The notes: generated by a model from the sequence alone, not told the origin. Shown: positions 55,250 to 63,949, counted from the stretch's first letter. The stretch: 64,000 nt of DNA from Shewanella hanedai (GCF_007197645.1 NZ_VKGK01000008.1:62001-126000), one strand, 5' to 3'. Made by a program: numbers and translations.

Positions 55250-56410
55250 ATGCCCATATTTCAGCAATATCTATTCGTCATCGGTTCATTTCAAGGTTTA
55301 CTTATGGCGGCTTTATTAGTTATGGGCTCACAGGTAACCAATGCCAGTCGAATATTGGGGCTATGGTGCCTATTCCTTTCGCTGAGCTTTTTAGGTTACT
55401 TCATCTTCATGGACGGAGAGGTTAATATCTTCTCTTGTTTGATCGGTTGGTCAATGTTTTTACCTGCAAGCTACGGTGCTTTCTTATATTTGTATTGCCG
55501 TCATGCAATTATTGAACGGCCGCTTCAGTTAAAAGATCTTTGGCATTTCTCACCATTATTAATCTGCTACTTGCTCAATTATGAGATTCTGTTTGCTTCA
55601 CCCGAAGACAAATTGAACATGTTTTTAACTCATCCCCCCGAACCGATCACGTTAGTAATAAGCGAGTTCATTCTTTTCTTACAGGCGTTTATATACATTG
55701 GTTTTAGCGCGGTTTTAATTCGAAAATATCAAATTAAAGCGCGTAAAACTTTGTCGAATTTTAACCCAGACATATTCCAATGGCTTTGGAAATTACTGAT
55801 TCTCGATGCGGTGATATGGAGTTTGAAAGGCGCTAGCAGTATTGTTGGTTTCAATTTTACCCTGTCCACCATGGGCGATATTCTGATTATTGTGCTTATT
55901 TATAGCATCGCCATGGCACAGTGGCGTAATCCAAGATTGTTCAAAATTGACCAGATTGAAGATAAGCCTAACCCCAAGCTCAATAATCAGGACAATACAG
56001 TAGAGACGGATGAAATCCCCACCTCTCCTTCAACGGCTAAAAGTGATGGCGCCTTGGATGAAAGTACCCGTAATAGTTTGTTATCACTCGTTAGGCAAAA
56101 AATGCAAGACTCAAGCCTTTTTATGGATAACCAACTGACCTTGGCTCGGTTAGCTGAAGCCGTTGGGGTGAGCACTCACCACTTATCTGAAGTTTTAAAT
56201 CAGCAAGACGGCAAAAACTTCTATCGATTTGTGAATGAGTATCGAGTCAATTTTGTGTGCACTCGATTAAAAGAAGATCCTTCAATAAAAATATTAGAAC
56301 TTGCACTGCTATCTGGTTTTTCTTCAAAGAGTACTTTCAACGCCGTTTTTAAACAGTTAACCGATCAAACCCCTACCCAATTCCGAGATGGATTAAAATC
56401 AACACGTTAA
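55250..56410 (+). CDS. AraC-family transcriptional regulator with N-terminal membrane domain
   Basis: 386 residues. The first ~220 form about seven predicted helices (LFVIGSFQGLLMAALLVMG, ILGLWCLFLSLSFLGYFIF, GFNFTLSTMGDILIIVLIYS and others), a 7TM-like sensor layout seen in a group of AraC proteins. The C-terminal ~100 residues are a two-HTH AraC domain: LTLARLAEAVGVSTHHLSEVLNQQ and IKILELALLSGFSSKSTFNAVFKQLTDQTPTQFR. The ligand is unknown. It stands directly before the genes for an ABA4-like and another membrane protein on the same strand, which it may control. Confidence 0.88.
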   Translation: MPIFQQYLFVIGSFQGLLMAALLVMGSQVTNASRILGLWCLFLSLSFLGYFIFMDGEVNIFSCLIGWSMFLPASYGAFLYLYCRHAIIERPLQLKDLWHFSPLLICYLLNYEILFASPEDKLNMFLTHPPEPITLVISEFILFLQAFIYIGFSAVLIRKYQIKARKTLSNFNPDIFQWLWKLLILDAVIWSLKGASSIVGFNFTLSTMGDILIIVLIYSIAMAQWRNPRLFKIDQIEDKPNPKLNNQDNTVETDEIPTSPSTAKSDGALDESTRNSLLSLVRQKMQDSSLFMDNQLTLARLAEAVGVSTHHLSEVLNQQDGKNFYRFVNEYRVNFVCTRLKEDPSIKILELALLSGFSSKSTFNAVFKQLTDQTPTQFRDGLKSTR

Positions 56411-56553
56411 TCCCTTTAATTAAACGTGCGTGAGTCCGAACCTGTCGAATTGCACGTCCAAGTCGAACGAGCTGGACGCTTGATACCCTATTCATTGTTT
56501 TAATAAGCCGACTTCAACACTTGAGCTTTCATATCACTAGGTAGGTACTGTTA

Positions 56554-57039
56554 ATGCAATTAAATGAACTCCATGCTTCCGGCATCTCACCAGATCAATG
56601 GTTCGGCTATGCAAGCCAACTCGCCACATTGGGTTGGCTGATGTTGATTTTTTTGCCCCGAAGAATTAAACCGTTATTCTTTATTCCTCAATATGTTATT
56701 CCGTTCTCACTAGGCTTACTTTACGCTGGTTTAGCGTTAACGACCTATTTTACCAACGAAGGAGATTACGGATCGTTAACGGGGGTTCGCACTTTATTCG
56801 ACAATGACCAGATGTTACTGGCTGGCTGGGTGCACTACCTGGCTTTTGATCTGTTCATTGGGGCTTGGATTGCTCGAAATGCTGACGATTTGTGTATTTC
56901 AAGATTACTGCAAGGGCCGATTTTGGTCACGACCTTCATGTTTGGTCCTATTGGCTTAGTGTTGTTCTTATGTATGCGGATGACACTTTCTCCATCGACA
57001 AAAATAGTTGAGAATCGAAAGGAGATCACACATGTTTAA
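56554..57039 (+). CDS. ABA4-like (DUF4281) membrane protein
   Basis: 161 residues with four predicted helices. The pattern LALTTYFTNEGDYGSLTGVRTLFDNDQMLLAGWVHYLAFDLFIGAWIARNA is the hallmark of the ABA4-like family, named for a plant neoxanthin-synthesis protein; the bacterial role is unknown. Its stop overlaps the next gene by 8 bases (ATGTTTAA), so the two are translated together. Confidence 0.85.
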   Translation: MQLNELHASGISPDQWFGYASQLATLGWLMLIFLPRRIKPLFFIPQYVIPFSLGLLYAGLALTTYFTNEGDYGSLTGVRTLFDNDQMLLAGWVHYLAFDLFIGAWIARNADDLCISRLLQGPILVTTFMFGPIGLVLFLCMRMTLSPSTKIVENRKEITHV

Positions 57040-57907
57040 GTCTATGACTAGCGTTAAACTGGCTGACTTCATTTCACGACTATTTAGGTGCCCATCGAAT
57101 CAATGCCCGGCACTTCCGTTTGCAATGGATCAAGATCATATGACTCGACTCTGGTGGATGAGCGGTCTTTTTCTGTTGTCCGTTTTAATCATTTTAATTC
57201 CTGCCTATTATTTTGATCCGCGTCTGTTAAACGGTGATCCTATTTGGGCTAAGCCGATAAAATTCAGTCTGTCTTTGGCCATCCATTTCTTTACACTGGC
57301 ACTACTTGCGCAGCAACTTGAGCGCAAACGTCGAACAGGTATTTTGCTCACACTATTTGGCTATGCAGCTGTAGCGTCGATGTTACTTGAACAGATTTAC
57401 ATTTCGATTCAAGCTGGTCGCGGAAGACAATCACATTTCAATTTGGAGACGGCTTTCGAATCCTCCATGTATGGTCTAATGGGTGTGGCAGCAGTTTTGC
57501 TAGTACTTGTCTCGTTAATTCTTGGATTGATGATTTGGAGACAAGATAAAAGTAAGAGGTCGGCTCAAGGATTATTTCTTGGCTCTGTGATTGGATTAGT
57601 TGCAGGTTCTATTCTGACCTTTTTGCTGGCTGGTTATATGTCTATGGGTACATCACATTTAATTGGGGAAACGGTTAATGATGCCAACGGTGTACCATTA
57701 TTGGGTTGGTCACGTACAGCGGGTGATTTACGCATTCCTCACTTTATCGCGACTCATCTGATGCAGATACTTCCATTAATCGGATGGTTCTGCGACCGCT
57801 ACCAATTACCACCTAAAAGGGTCGTTTTAATTTCCAGCTTTATCTTAATTTCAATCTGTGCGGCGACTTTCTTTATCGCACTCTCAGGAAGACCACTATT
57901 TTCGTGA
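57032..57907 (+). CDS. Polytopic membrane protein of unknown function
   Basis: 291 residues from ATG 57032, which follows AAAGGAG. Seven to eight predicted helices are seen (LWWMSGLFLLSVLIILIPAYYF, PIKFSLSLAIHFFTLALLAQQL, LFLGSVIGLVAGSILTFLLAGYMS, LIGWFCDRY and others). The N-terminus has a Cys pair (RCPSNQCPALPF) before the first helix. I do not recognise a named family, though the fold pattern recalls other unannotated Shewanella membrane proteins beside ABA4-like genes. Coupled to the ABA4-like gene by overlap. Confidence 0.7.
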   Translation: MFKSMTSVKLADFISRLFRCPSNQCPALPFAMDQDHMTRLWWMSGLFLLSVLIILIPAYYFDPRLLNGDPIWAKPIKFSLSLAIHFFTLALLAQQLERKRRTGILLTLFGYAAVASMLLEQIYISIQAGRGRQSHFNLETAFESSMYGLMGVAAVLLVLVSLILGLMIWRQDKSKRSAQGLFLGSVIGLVAGSILTFLLAGYMSMGTSHLIGETVNDANGVPLLGWSRTAGDLRIPHFIATHLMQILPLIGWFCDRYQLPPKRVVLISSFILISICAATFFIALSGRPLFS

Positions 57908-57987
57908 GTTATCTTAGTTTTACTTTAGCGAAGTAAACAACAGAGGGGGATGGGGGGCGTACACCTGCAGGAGGAAGTTCGTAGTGA

Positions 57988-58155
57988 TAAATATCAAGTA
58001 ATTACAAATTGATACATCGTCCCTGATGCAAGTGTCCGCCGGTTACCACGAAGGTACTTCGGTCCATCCTTGTGGCCATAAACATAACGTAACCTTTGCT
58101 GCATGTCTATCAAACGATCTAATGATTCATCTTATATTTTAAGTACTTAATGAGT
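57988..58155 (+). repeat. Interspersed repeat copy B
   Basis: GATAAATATCAA, then GATACATCGTCCCTGATGCA, a TGTCTATCAAACGATCTAA segment and TTATATTTTAAGTACTTAAT. Order and strand are the same as in copies A and C. Confidence 0.6.
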
Positions 58156-58351
58156 TACTAATATAGCTGACCGAGTGAGCACCGCTGAGCTTAAGGCTCT
58201 AATAGTGAGTTATTCTGCAATATTTTATTCACCAATATAAAATATTAACAACTCAAAAAAGATACAACACTTGTCTTTTTTGAATGTCCATCAGCCGTTA
58301 GATGTAGCTAACTATTCACCAATGAAAACATATAGTCGGCGAGTTGAGGTA

Positions 58352-58469
58352 GGCTGATTTGATCACTTCAGCACATTCAGGGCAGTCTCGTAACAGAGCC
58401 CTCATTACTTGAGGTATTGAAGAGTGCGATGTCTGTGTGGACCCATCTTTTTTGATAGTGGGTAAGCAG
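58352..58469 (-). pseudogene. Duplicated fragment of the zinc-ribbon membrane protein gene
   Basis: A 118-base segment aligning without gaps to 59835-59952, with four differences by eye. It covers the middle of the gene at 59778-60101 (the stretch ending CPECAEVIKS) but lacks both the membrane helices and the second zinc knuckle. The short frame left here is not expected to make a functional protein. Confidence 0.7.
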
Positions 58470-58620
58470 CTGGCTGGCCTCCTCAGTTCTTCATTCATAT
58501 CTCGCATAATGTGCAGTGTAAGCTAATCTTCGGATATGCCTCAAAGACTAGTAACTGTTTGACAACACCAAAGAAACTAATAAATGTAGACTTATATCAT
58601 TTGTGGAAAAGGAATTTGCA

Positions 58621-59424
58621 ATGATTAGAATATTGATCTTACTCCTCATATTTCCTAGTTTAGCTTTCGCGCTCGATTATATTGAATACCCCAAATTTGA
58701 TAGCTCTCAGTCGTACCGTAGAGGTGATATCGTTTCACACCACAACCACTTATGGGTATCTAAATTCCCAAGCGTTAACCATGAACTCGCTTTAAATTCA
58801 TGGAGGTGGAGCCAAGTTTCTCTGACCAATATAGATGAGTGGCGTTACGGTCAGTTTTACTTTCTCGGTAAAACGGTGAGTTATCAAGACAAACTCTATT
58901 TCGTCAAAAAGTTTGGATTCTCTAAACCGGAAACAAATAGAGGTGGCTACCAATGGGAAGAGTTTTCCCATCCTGCAATTGGATATGAACTGCCAAATAT
59001 CGATTACGAGACTGTGAATTTAACGGTTGATGGCGTTGATTCTAATTACAACGGTATTAGGGATGATTATGAAATTTTTGTGGTAATGGAGCACACTGAT
59101 CCAGTATTGCGTCATCTAGGCTTGCAGGCTGCACAACTTTATAGAAAGCTATTTGATATTGCACCGATAGATATTGATGAAACCTCTCTTCAAGAGCTGG
59201 CATTGCTGACTGATCAGCTTGTTTCTTTACGTGTTTGCAACCGCCAGAACATTAGAAACGGAGTTGGTTTCAATGGGTATCAGCATAAATATGTAAATAC
59301 ACCTGAGCGCTTTGAGGCATTTTTAATGGCTCAGAAGTTGTTATATGAGGTGCTTGGCGACGAGTATGAGCCCAAAATACCTAATGACCCCTGCAAATAT
59401 ATTGCAAACATTGGGGGTGAGTAA
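58621..59424 (+). CDS. Secreted protein with two CBM5/12-like modules, function unknown
   Basis: 267 residues from ATG 58621, which has AAAAGGA seven bases upstream. A signal peptide (IRILILLLIFPSLAFA) is followed by two short aromatic modules: FDSSQSYRRGDIVSHHNHLWVSKF and WRYGQFYFLGKTVSYQDKLYFVKKF, patterns like chitin-binding CBM5/12 domains (Y-x-x-G-D-x-V ... W). The C-terminal ~130 residues (VDGVDSNYNGIRDDYEIFV, then LTDQLVSLRVCNRQ) hold a calcium-loop-like acidic segment. A second small secreted gene started 2 bases after it, now broken. The block is flanked by duplicated fragments, so it was probably acquired. Confidence 0.65.
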   Translation: MIRILILLLIFPSLAFALDYIEYPKFDSSQSYRRGDIVSHHNHLWVSKFPSVNHELALNSWRWSQVSLTNIDEWRYGQFYFLGKTVSYQDKLYFVKKFGFSKPETNRGGYQWEEFSHPAIGYELPNIDYETVNLTVDGVDSNYNGIRDDYEIFVVMEHTDPVLRHLGLQAAQLYRKLFDIAPIDIDETSLQELALLTDQLVSLRVCNRQNIRNGVGFNGYQHKYVNTPERFEAFLMAQKLLYEVLGDEYEPKIPNDPCKYIANIGGE

Positions 59425-59426
59425 AT

Positions 59427-59567
59427 ATGAAACTTTTAATCGCTCCTATTTTATGTTTATGCTCATTTTCGGTGGTATCAGCACCAAAATCATGTTCAGA
59501 CTATGTTGATTACCTTCGTGTTTTCTATATTAACGGTATGTTCCCCCCCGATTTCGGCCCTAAGTGA
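59427..59567 (+). pseudogene. Secreted-protein gene truncated by an IS21-family scar
   Basis: It begins MKLLIAPILCLCSFSVVSAP, a clear signal peptide, continues SCSDYVDYLRVFYINGM and then runs into the IS remnant, ending at TGA after a few non-native residues (46 codons in all). It starts 2 bases after the preceding gene, so the pair was an operon before the insertion. The original function is unknown. Confidence 0.7.
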
Positions 59568-59727
59568 TCGGATTGCGCCTGTTTTCTCATCGATTCACCA
59601 CCTAGTTTATTCGATGCCCGTTGTGGATTAACCGATCTAATAACGCACCAGCAATAGTGACGTTACCAATCCTGATGTACCACTCTTTTACTGGCAGTTG
59701 GCTGATCACTATGAACTGCTTTCTAAA
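59539..59727 (-). mobile_element. IS21-family remnant (istB 3' end)
   Basis: Read on the minus strand, it encodes the C-terminus of an IstB ATPase: QFIVISQLPVKEWYIRIGN, then AGALLDRLIHNGHRI; after a probable one-base deletion, GESMRKQAQSDHLGP. These match the usual IstB end (SQLPVKEW, ILDRLVHNAHRIEL, GESMRK). The left edge TGTTCCCC abuts the broken secreted gene. The rest of the element is lost. Confidence 0.65.
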
Positions 59728-59777
59728 TACCTTCTTTCTGTAATAAATCTAACTAGCCATTATTAATCAACAGATAC

Positions 59778-60101
59778 TCAAGACACGGCTTCTAGCGCCG
59801 TGACTTTTGAGCCGCAATGCTTGCACTTTTTAGCGGCTGACTTGATCACTTCAGCACATTCAGGGCAGTCTCGTAGCAGAGCCGTCATTACTTGAGGTAT
59901 TGAAGAGTGCGATGTCTGTGTGGCCCCATCTTTTTTGATAGTGGGTAAGCAGTTGACACAGATAATAGCGATCAATGGGCTACATAAAAATGAGATGAAA
60001 AACCAGATAAAACCTGAACGATTTTTAGCCCTAGCGATAGTCGCTACAGCAAGCGAAAACACGATCCAAAACAGCACAAACAAAAGTGGTAAATACATCA
60101 T
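59778..60101 (-). CDS. Small membrane protein with C-terminal zinc ribbon
   Basis: 107 residues. Two predicted helices (PLLFVLFWIVFSLAVATIA and FIWFFISFLCSPLIAIICVN) are followed by a linker and a zinc ribbon CPECAEVIKSAAKKCKHCGS. Such proteins are frequent and poorly defined; a superinfection-immunity-type layout is one comparison. The middle of the gene is duplicated at 58352-58469. An IS21 scar lies just downstream. Confidence 0.7.
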   Translation of the reverse strand: MMYLPLLFVLFWIVFSLAVATIARAKNRSGFIWFFISFLCSPLIAIICVNCLPTIKKDGATQTSHSSIPQVMTALLRDCPECAEVIKSAAKKCKHCGSKVTALEAVS

Positions 60102-60428
60102 TTTAATCCCTTAAAAAAATATTACCTTCAACAAGCTAGTACAAACTGAACGCCTACTAGACTCTAGGTCTGTTAAATTGAACAACAAGGAAGTATACGC
60201 TTAGGAATAAAGTATTTAGTGATTAATATCAGACTGTTACTATTTGTCACATGACTTGATACGTCAGCTTGATACATCATCCCGATGCGAGTGTTCGCCA
60301 GCGCCTTGAAAGCAGTGAGCTTCATCCTTGTTGAACATGAATATAACGTGATGAACACATGGTGTCTATCAAACAATTTAATGATTCATGTTATATTTTA
60401 AGTACTTATTAAATCGCCAACCTGTTTT
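60102..60428. other. Intergenic region with repeat copy C
   Basis: 320 bp between a leftward zinc-ribbon gene and the TetR gene. About half of it is the repeat listed at 60271-60415; the remainder shows nothing recognisable. Confidence 0.4.
60271..60415 (+). repeat. Interspersed repeat copy C
   Basis: GATACATCATCCCGATGCGA, CTTCATCCTTGTTGAACAT, GTGTCTATCAAACAATTTAA, then TTATATTTTAAGTACTTATT. It matches copy B over its length with scattered changes, and copy A in the first half. Confidence 0.6.
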
Positions 60429-60974
60429 TTACTTCCAGCTTTGACTGCGTAATTGCTCAATGACATGCTCAAACGGCGTATTGCTCTTCATCACCTTCCC
60501 CATTAATAACGCGCCTTCTAGGCTGGCTAAAATGAAGCAAGCTTGTGCTTTTGCTTGAGGGCTTTGCGGAAACAAAGCGCTTTGTAACCAGGCAATATTC
60601 ACGTCAAAAAAACGTTTAGCTTCCAGCTGTAACGCTTCAGGTAGCACGTCGCTTTCACTTGCTAATACACCACATAAGCACATTTTTTTATCCACTTTCA
60701 GTGCATGACTAAAGAGTGCGATATAAGGCTCAAGCCGCTCTAGTGGTTCTCCAGTGCTCGCTATGATGTTTGCCAAATGCTCCTCAAACCTTGCGGTATA
60801 GCGGTTAGCAATCGCCACACCAAGATCGGCTTTGGTTGGGAAATGATAGTGAATGCTGGCACTTTTAATGCCTATTTCCTTAGATATCTCTCTAAAACTA
60901 AAGGAGTTATACCCCCCTGCCCGTACTTGTAATTCCGCTATCTCAATAATTTTATCAACGGTTGAAATGGTCAT
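60429..60974 (-). CDS. TetR-family transcriptional repressor
   Basis: 181 residues from ATG 60974 (MTISTVDKIIEIAELQ); a longer frame starts at 61019. The N-terminal HTH reads FSFREISKEIGIKSASIHYHFPTKADL, canonical for TetR. The C-terminal domain has a Cys pair (MCLCGVLASE) that could sense a reactive or metal ligand. It diverges from an SDR gene, and the gap holds two copies of an 18-base operator, so it should repress both itself and the SDR/OsmC genes. The effector is unknown, but the neighbouring enzymes suggest a reactive carbonyl or organic peroxide. Confidence 0.9.
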   Translation of the reverse strand: MTISTVDKIIEIAELQVRAGGYNSFSFREISKEIGIKSASIHYHFPTKADLGVAIANRYTARFEEHLANIIASTGEPLERLEPYIALFSHALKVDKKMCLCGVLASESDVLPEALQLEAKRFFDVNIAWLQSALFPQSPQAKAQACFILASLEGALLMGKVMKSNTPFEHVIEQLRSQSWK

Positions 60975-61027
60975 ACCTACTCTCGTTATCCCCTGCTTCT
61001 TGATGAGTGAGTATAACATTTTTTTCT

Positions 61028-61045
61028 ACCTACCTGAAGATAGGT
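61028..61045. promoter_or_regulatory. TetR operator 1
   Basis: ACCTACCTGAAGATAGGT, an imperfect palindrome with ACCTA / TAGGT arms. It lies immediately before the TTGACA box of the rightward promoter. The same word with a changed centre recurs at 61087. Confidence 0.75.
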
Positions 61046-61046
61046 G

Positions 61047-61075
61047 TTGACAAATAAAACAGGGATCTCTAATGT
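61047..61075 (+). promoter_or_regulatory. Promoter of the SDR/OsmC operon
   Basis: TTGACA at 61047-61052 and TAATGT at 61070-61075 with a 17-base spacer. The two TetR operators bracket it, so a bound repressor would exclude RNA polymerase. Confidence 0.6.
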
Positions 61076-61086
61076 ACACAACATCA

Positions 61087-61104
61087 ACCTACCTACTGAT
61101 AGGT
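61087..61104. promoter_or_regulatory. TetR operator 2
   Basis: ACCTACCTACTGATAGGT, differing from operator 1 only in the central bases. The two sites start 59 bases apart in the same orientation. Confidence 0.75.
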
Positions 61105-61161
61105 AAATTGTAACCGAGTTGATAATCATATAAACAAGACAACAATTTTGAGGAATATCTA

Positions 61162-61926
61162 ATGGAAAACACAGTAGCGTTAATCGTAGGCGGTTCAAGT
61201 GGAATGGGTAAAGAGACTGCAGAGCGTTTGTTACGCCAAGGTCATCCTGTAATGATATTGGCCCATGACCCTGTCGGTTTGGCGGCAGCTAAAGCTGAAT
61301 TAGAAGAGAAAACAGGTGGCAAGGTCGATACCGCCGAGGTGGATTTGTACAATGCTGACGCAGTTGCGGAGTTTATTGCCCGTATAGAAAAAGAGCCTCG
61401 CCACATTAACTACTTGGTCAACGCTGCGGGTTTCTTCAAGCCTGTGACATTTCTAGAGCATTCTGAAAAAGATTACGATTTACAGTTAGATATTAATAAG
61501 TCTTTCTTCTTTATTACTCAAGCCGTGGCTAAAAACATGCAGCAACATGAAGGCGGTTCTATCGTCAACATCGGCTCTATGTGGGGCAGCCAAGCGGTTA
61601 AAGCCACCCCTTCATCTGCGTATTCAATGCAAAAAGCCGGATTACACGCATTGACCAGAAACCTAGCCATGGAGTTGGCGGATTACGGTGTGCGCGTTAA
61701 TGCCGTCGCCCCGTCAGTGGTTTTGTCGACCATCTACAAATCGTTCATTGCTGAAGATGAGATTAAAGAAACACTGCAAGGTTTCAACGATTTTCACCCA
61801 ATCGGTCGCATTGGTACCACGACAGATATTGCTGATGCGATTGAGTTTTTACTGTCAGATAAAGCCAGCTGGATCACAGGCACTGTGATGAATGTTGATG
61901 GTGGCGTCATGGCTGGCCGCAACTAA
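61162..61926 (+). CDS. Short-chain dehydrogenase/reductase (SDR)
   Basis: 254 residues, classical SDR. The cofactor loop is [20 protein letters not shown] follows, the catalytic Ser lies in [10 protein letters not shown] and Tyr-x-x-x-Lys in [10 protein letters not shown]; the C-terminus [15 protein letters not shown] is typical. Acidic versus basic cofactor markers do not decide between NAD and NADP. It is the first gene behind the TetR operators, followed 50 bp later by an OsmC-family gene. The substrate is unknown. Confidence 0.92.
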   Translation: MENTVALIVGGSSGMGKETAERLLRQGHPVMILAHDPVGLAAAKAELEEKTGGKVDTAEVDLYNADAVAEFIARIEKEPRHINYLVNAAGFFKPVTFLEHSEKDYDLQLDINKSFFFITQAVAKNMQQHEGGSIVNIGSMWGSQAVKATPSSAYSMQKAGLHALTRNLAMELADYGVRVNAVAPSVVLSTIYKSFIAEDEIKETLQGFNDFHPIGRIGTTTDIADAIEFLLSDKASWITGTVMNVDGGVMAGRN

Positions 61927-61976
61927 GCACGCTGGATCTTTAAACTGAATAAAGAAACTGAATAAAGGATATTAAT

Positions 61977-62522
61977 ATGAATAACCTACCTCTAAACGGA
62001 ATCAAACTCGATGATCTGGCAGCTTACACGCAGGTGATCACAGACAATCCAGTCGAAGCGATCTCTGAATACGGCATTGTTGCGCAATGGAAAGGCGGCG
62101 TTCATAGTGAAATTCGCACTTTAAATCAGAAAGTGGGCAGTAAAGAGATCATCAAAGATTTTCGCTTTCAAGTCGGTGAGCCTGAAGAACTTCTTGGCAA
62201 TAATGCTTACCCTACTCCGCAAGACTATCTGCTAGGTGGTATGGCTGGCTGCATGATGGTGGGATTTGTCGCTGGCGCCAGTGCCCGTGGTATCAAGCTA
62301 GACGAAGTGAGCTTGACCATTAAAGGTGCACTCAATTTACGCGGTTTTTTAAATGTCGATCCCGATGCACCAGTGGGCTTTGCCGAAGTTCAATTTCACT
62401 TTGAAGTCAAAGGCGACTCAAATCAAGCTATATATGACGAAGTCATTGCTGGTGTACAACAGTTCTCACCCAATTACCGCACCATTAGTGATGCAGTTAA
62501 AGTGTCGGCGACAGCGGTTTAA
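61977..62522 (+). CDS. OsmC-family protein
   Basis: 181 residues. The pattern LLGGMAGCMMVGFVAGASARGI carries the family's first redox Cys. The second Cys expected near the C-terminus of peroxidase-type OsmC/Ohr is not present (VQQFSPNYRTISDAVK has Pro-Asn in the usual place). It may therefore not be a classical peroxidase. It shares the TetR-controlled operon with the SDR gene. A TTAAA-rich spacer and an AAAGGA ribosome site precede the ATG. Confidence 0.85.
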   Translation: MNNLPLNGIKLDDLAAYTQVITDNPVEAISEYGIVAQWKGGVHSEIRTLNQKVGSKEIIKDFRFQVGEPEELLGNNAYPTPQDYLLGGMAGCMMVGFVAGASARGIKLDEVSLTIKGALNLRGFLNVDPDAPVGFAEVQFHFEVKGDSNQAIYDEVIAGVQQFSPNYRTISDAVKVSATAV

Positions 62523-62556
62523 CGGTACGTCTTTTATGTTTAGCTAAGCAGGGTGA

Positions 62557-62706
62557 CTGGTACTGAGTGCCAGCCACCATATTAATAACTTTGGCAGAGC
62601 CATTTTGCCCAATGACATAGCAGAAACTTATCTCATGCTGGCCAATCAGAAACGCTCAGCATGGAGTCATGAATTAGACATCCGCCCATCTGGAGAAAAC
62701 TTCTAA
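62557..62706 (+). pseudogene. C-terminal remnant of a second SDR gene
   Basis: The frame reads NNFGRAILPNDIAETYLMLANQ, then SAWSHELDIRPSGENF and stop. This is the usual C-terminal pattern of a group of SDR proteins (LPEDIAETYW ... WTHELDLRPF). The first ~200 residues of such a gene are missing; only about 50 codons remain and no start is present. The stop overlaps the amine-oxidase start by one base (TAATG), which indicates former operon coupling. Confidence 0.7.
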
Positions 62707-63875
62707 TGAACAATCAAACTCATCATTCACTCAGTCATCAAACGACACCGAAACGATCAGTCGTCATTATTGGTGCAGGTCTCAGTGGATTATACAGCGC
62801 CTACTTACTCAAAAAACACGGTATAAAAGCCACAGTTCTTGAAGCAAGAGAGCGTATCGGCGGTCGAATTCACAGCATAAGGCCTCAGCTCGGAGAGGCT
62901 AACAACCACGAAGACTCTGGATACTTTGATATGGGTCCAGCCTGGTTCTGGCCAGAGATGAATCCATTATTCAAAGGGCTAGTTAAAGAGTTGGGATTAG
63001 TTGCATTCGAACAGTATAGCGATGGCAACTATTTGATTGACGAATCAAGGGATAAAGGGCCCAGAGTTTACCCTGCTGCATATATGAATCAATCGTCATC
63101 CCATCGGTTAGAAGGTGGAATGATGTCCATTGTTAATGGGTTGCTTGAAGCGCTTCCCCCTGATTCCGTTATATTGAATACACAAGTCACGGCTATCACT
63201 AAAACCGATAGCAATGGTTATCTGTTAAAGGCGACACAAGATGGCCAACAAATTAACATTGAAGTTGATTATGTAATCACAGCAATGCCACTTAGATTAT
63301 TGATACAGTCAATTCAATTTGAACCAGCACTACCATCAACAATGCAGAAAAAGATGCAAAGTTTACCCACTTGGATGGCGGCTCATGCCAAAATTATCGC
63401 CATTTATCCGACACCATTTTGGCGTGCTCAAGGTCACTCTGGCTCAGCCATGAGTTATCTAGGCCCAATTGCAGAGACCCACGATGCCTCTACGAATTTG
63501 AAAGAGGGGCAATTAGGACACGGAGCACTATTTGGTTTTATGGGGGTAAATGCCCCAGGCCGTAAAACCGCAGGTGAGGATACCTTAAAAGCTATGTCGA
63601 TAAGACAGTTGACGCGTATTTTTGGTCCACTGGCTGCAGAGCCATTGTCTGTAGAGTTGCTCGATTGGACTCGCGAGCCATTTACCGCCACCTATGACGA
63701 TGGAGCCAATCTAACCCATTCAGTGTATGGATTAGTACCTGCCAATGGCGGAGCAGAACACCCACATTTACTCTTTGCAGGAAGCGAAGCGGCTACACGT
63801 AATGGTGGATATCTGGAAGGCGCTTTAGAGGCTGCAGAAACTGCAATCGCCCGTTGGCAAAGATTGCAGGGTTAG
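62706..63875 (+). CDS. FAD-dependent amine oxidase-like protein
   Basis: 389 residues. The N-terminal dinucleotide fold is complete (VVIIGAGLSGLYSAYLLKKHGIKATVLEARERIGGRIHS), as is the C-terminal FAD block LLFAGSEAATRNGGYLEGALEAAETA typical of monoamine-oxidase-like flavoproteins. It is shorter than classic MAO (about 450-500). The middle region (MSSIVNGLLEAL, VITAMPLRLLIQ) is standard. It was probably co-transcribed with an SDR gene whose remnant precedes it. A strong terminator follows 45 bases after the stop. Confidence 0.88.
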   Translation: MNNQTHHSLSHQTTPKRSVVIIGAGLSGLYSAYLLKKHGIKATVLEARERIGGRIHSIRPQLGEANNHEDSGYFDMGPAWFWPEMNPLFKGLVKELGLVAFEQYSDGNYLIDESRDKGPRVYPAAYMNQSSSHRLEGGMMSIVNGLLEALPPDSVILNTQVTAITKTDSNGYLLKATQDGQQINIEVDYVITAMPLRLLIQSIQFEPALPSTMQKKMQSLPTWMAAHAKIIAIYPTPFWRAQGHSGSAMSYLGPIAETHDASTNLKEGQLGHGALFGFMGVNAPGRKTAGEDTLKAMSIRQLTRIFGPLAAEPLSVELLDWTREPFTATYDDGANLTHSVYGLVPANGGAEHPHLLFAGSEAATRNGGYLEGALEAAETAIARWQRLQG

Positions 63876-63920
63876 GATGATGAAGTTAACCGCCAGTCAC
63901 GTTTTATCTCAATTTAAACC

Positions 63921-63949
63921 AAAAAAGATCGCCGAAGGCGATCTTTTTT
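63921..63949 (+). terminator. Rho-independent terminator after the amine oxidase gene
   Basis: GATCGCC-GAA-GGCGATC stem followed by TTTTTT; the A-run before it makes it usable in both directions. Confidence 0.85.

Noticed and set aside
54170..60415. Integron attC sites
   Set aside because: Copies A, B and C lack the paired core boxes expected of attC, and no integrase is visible.
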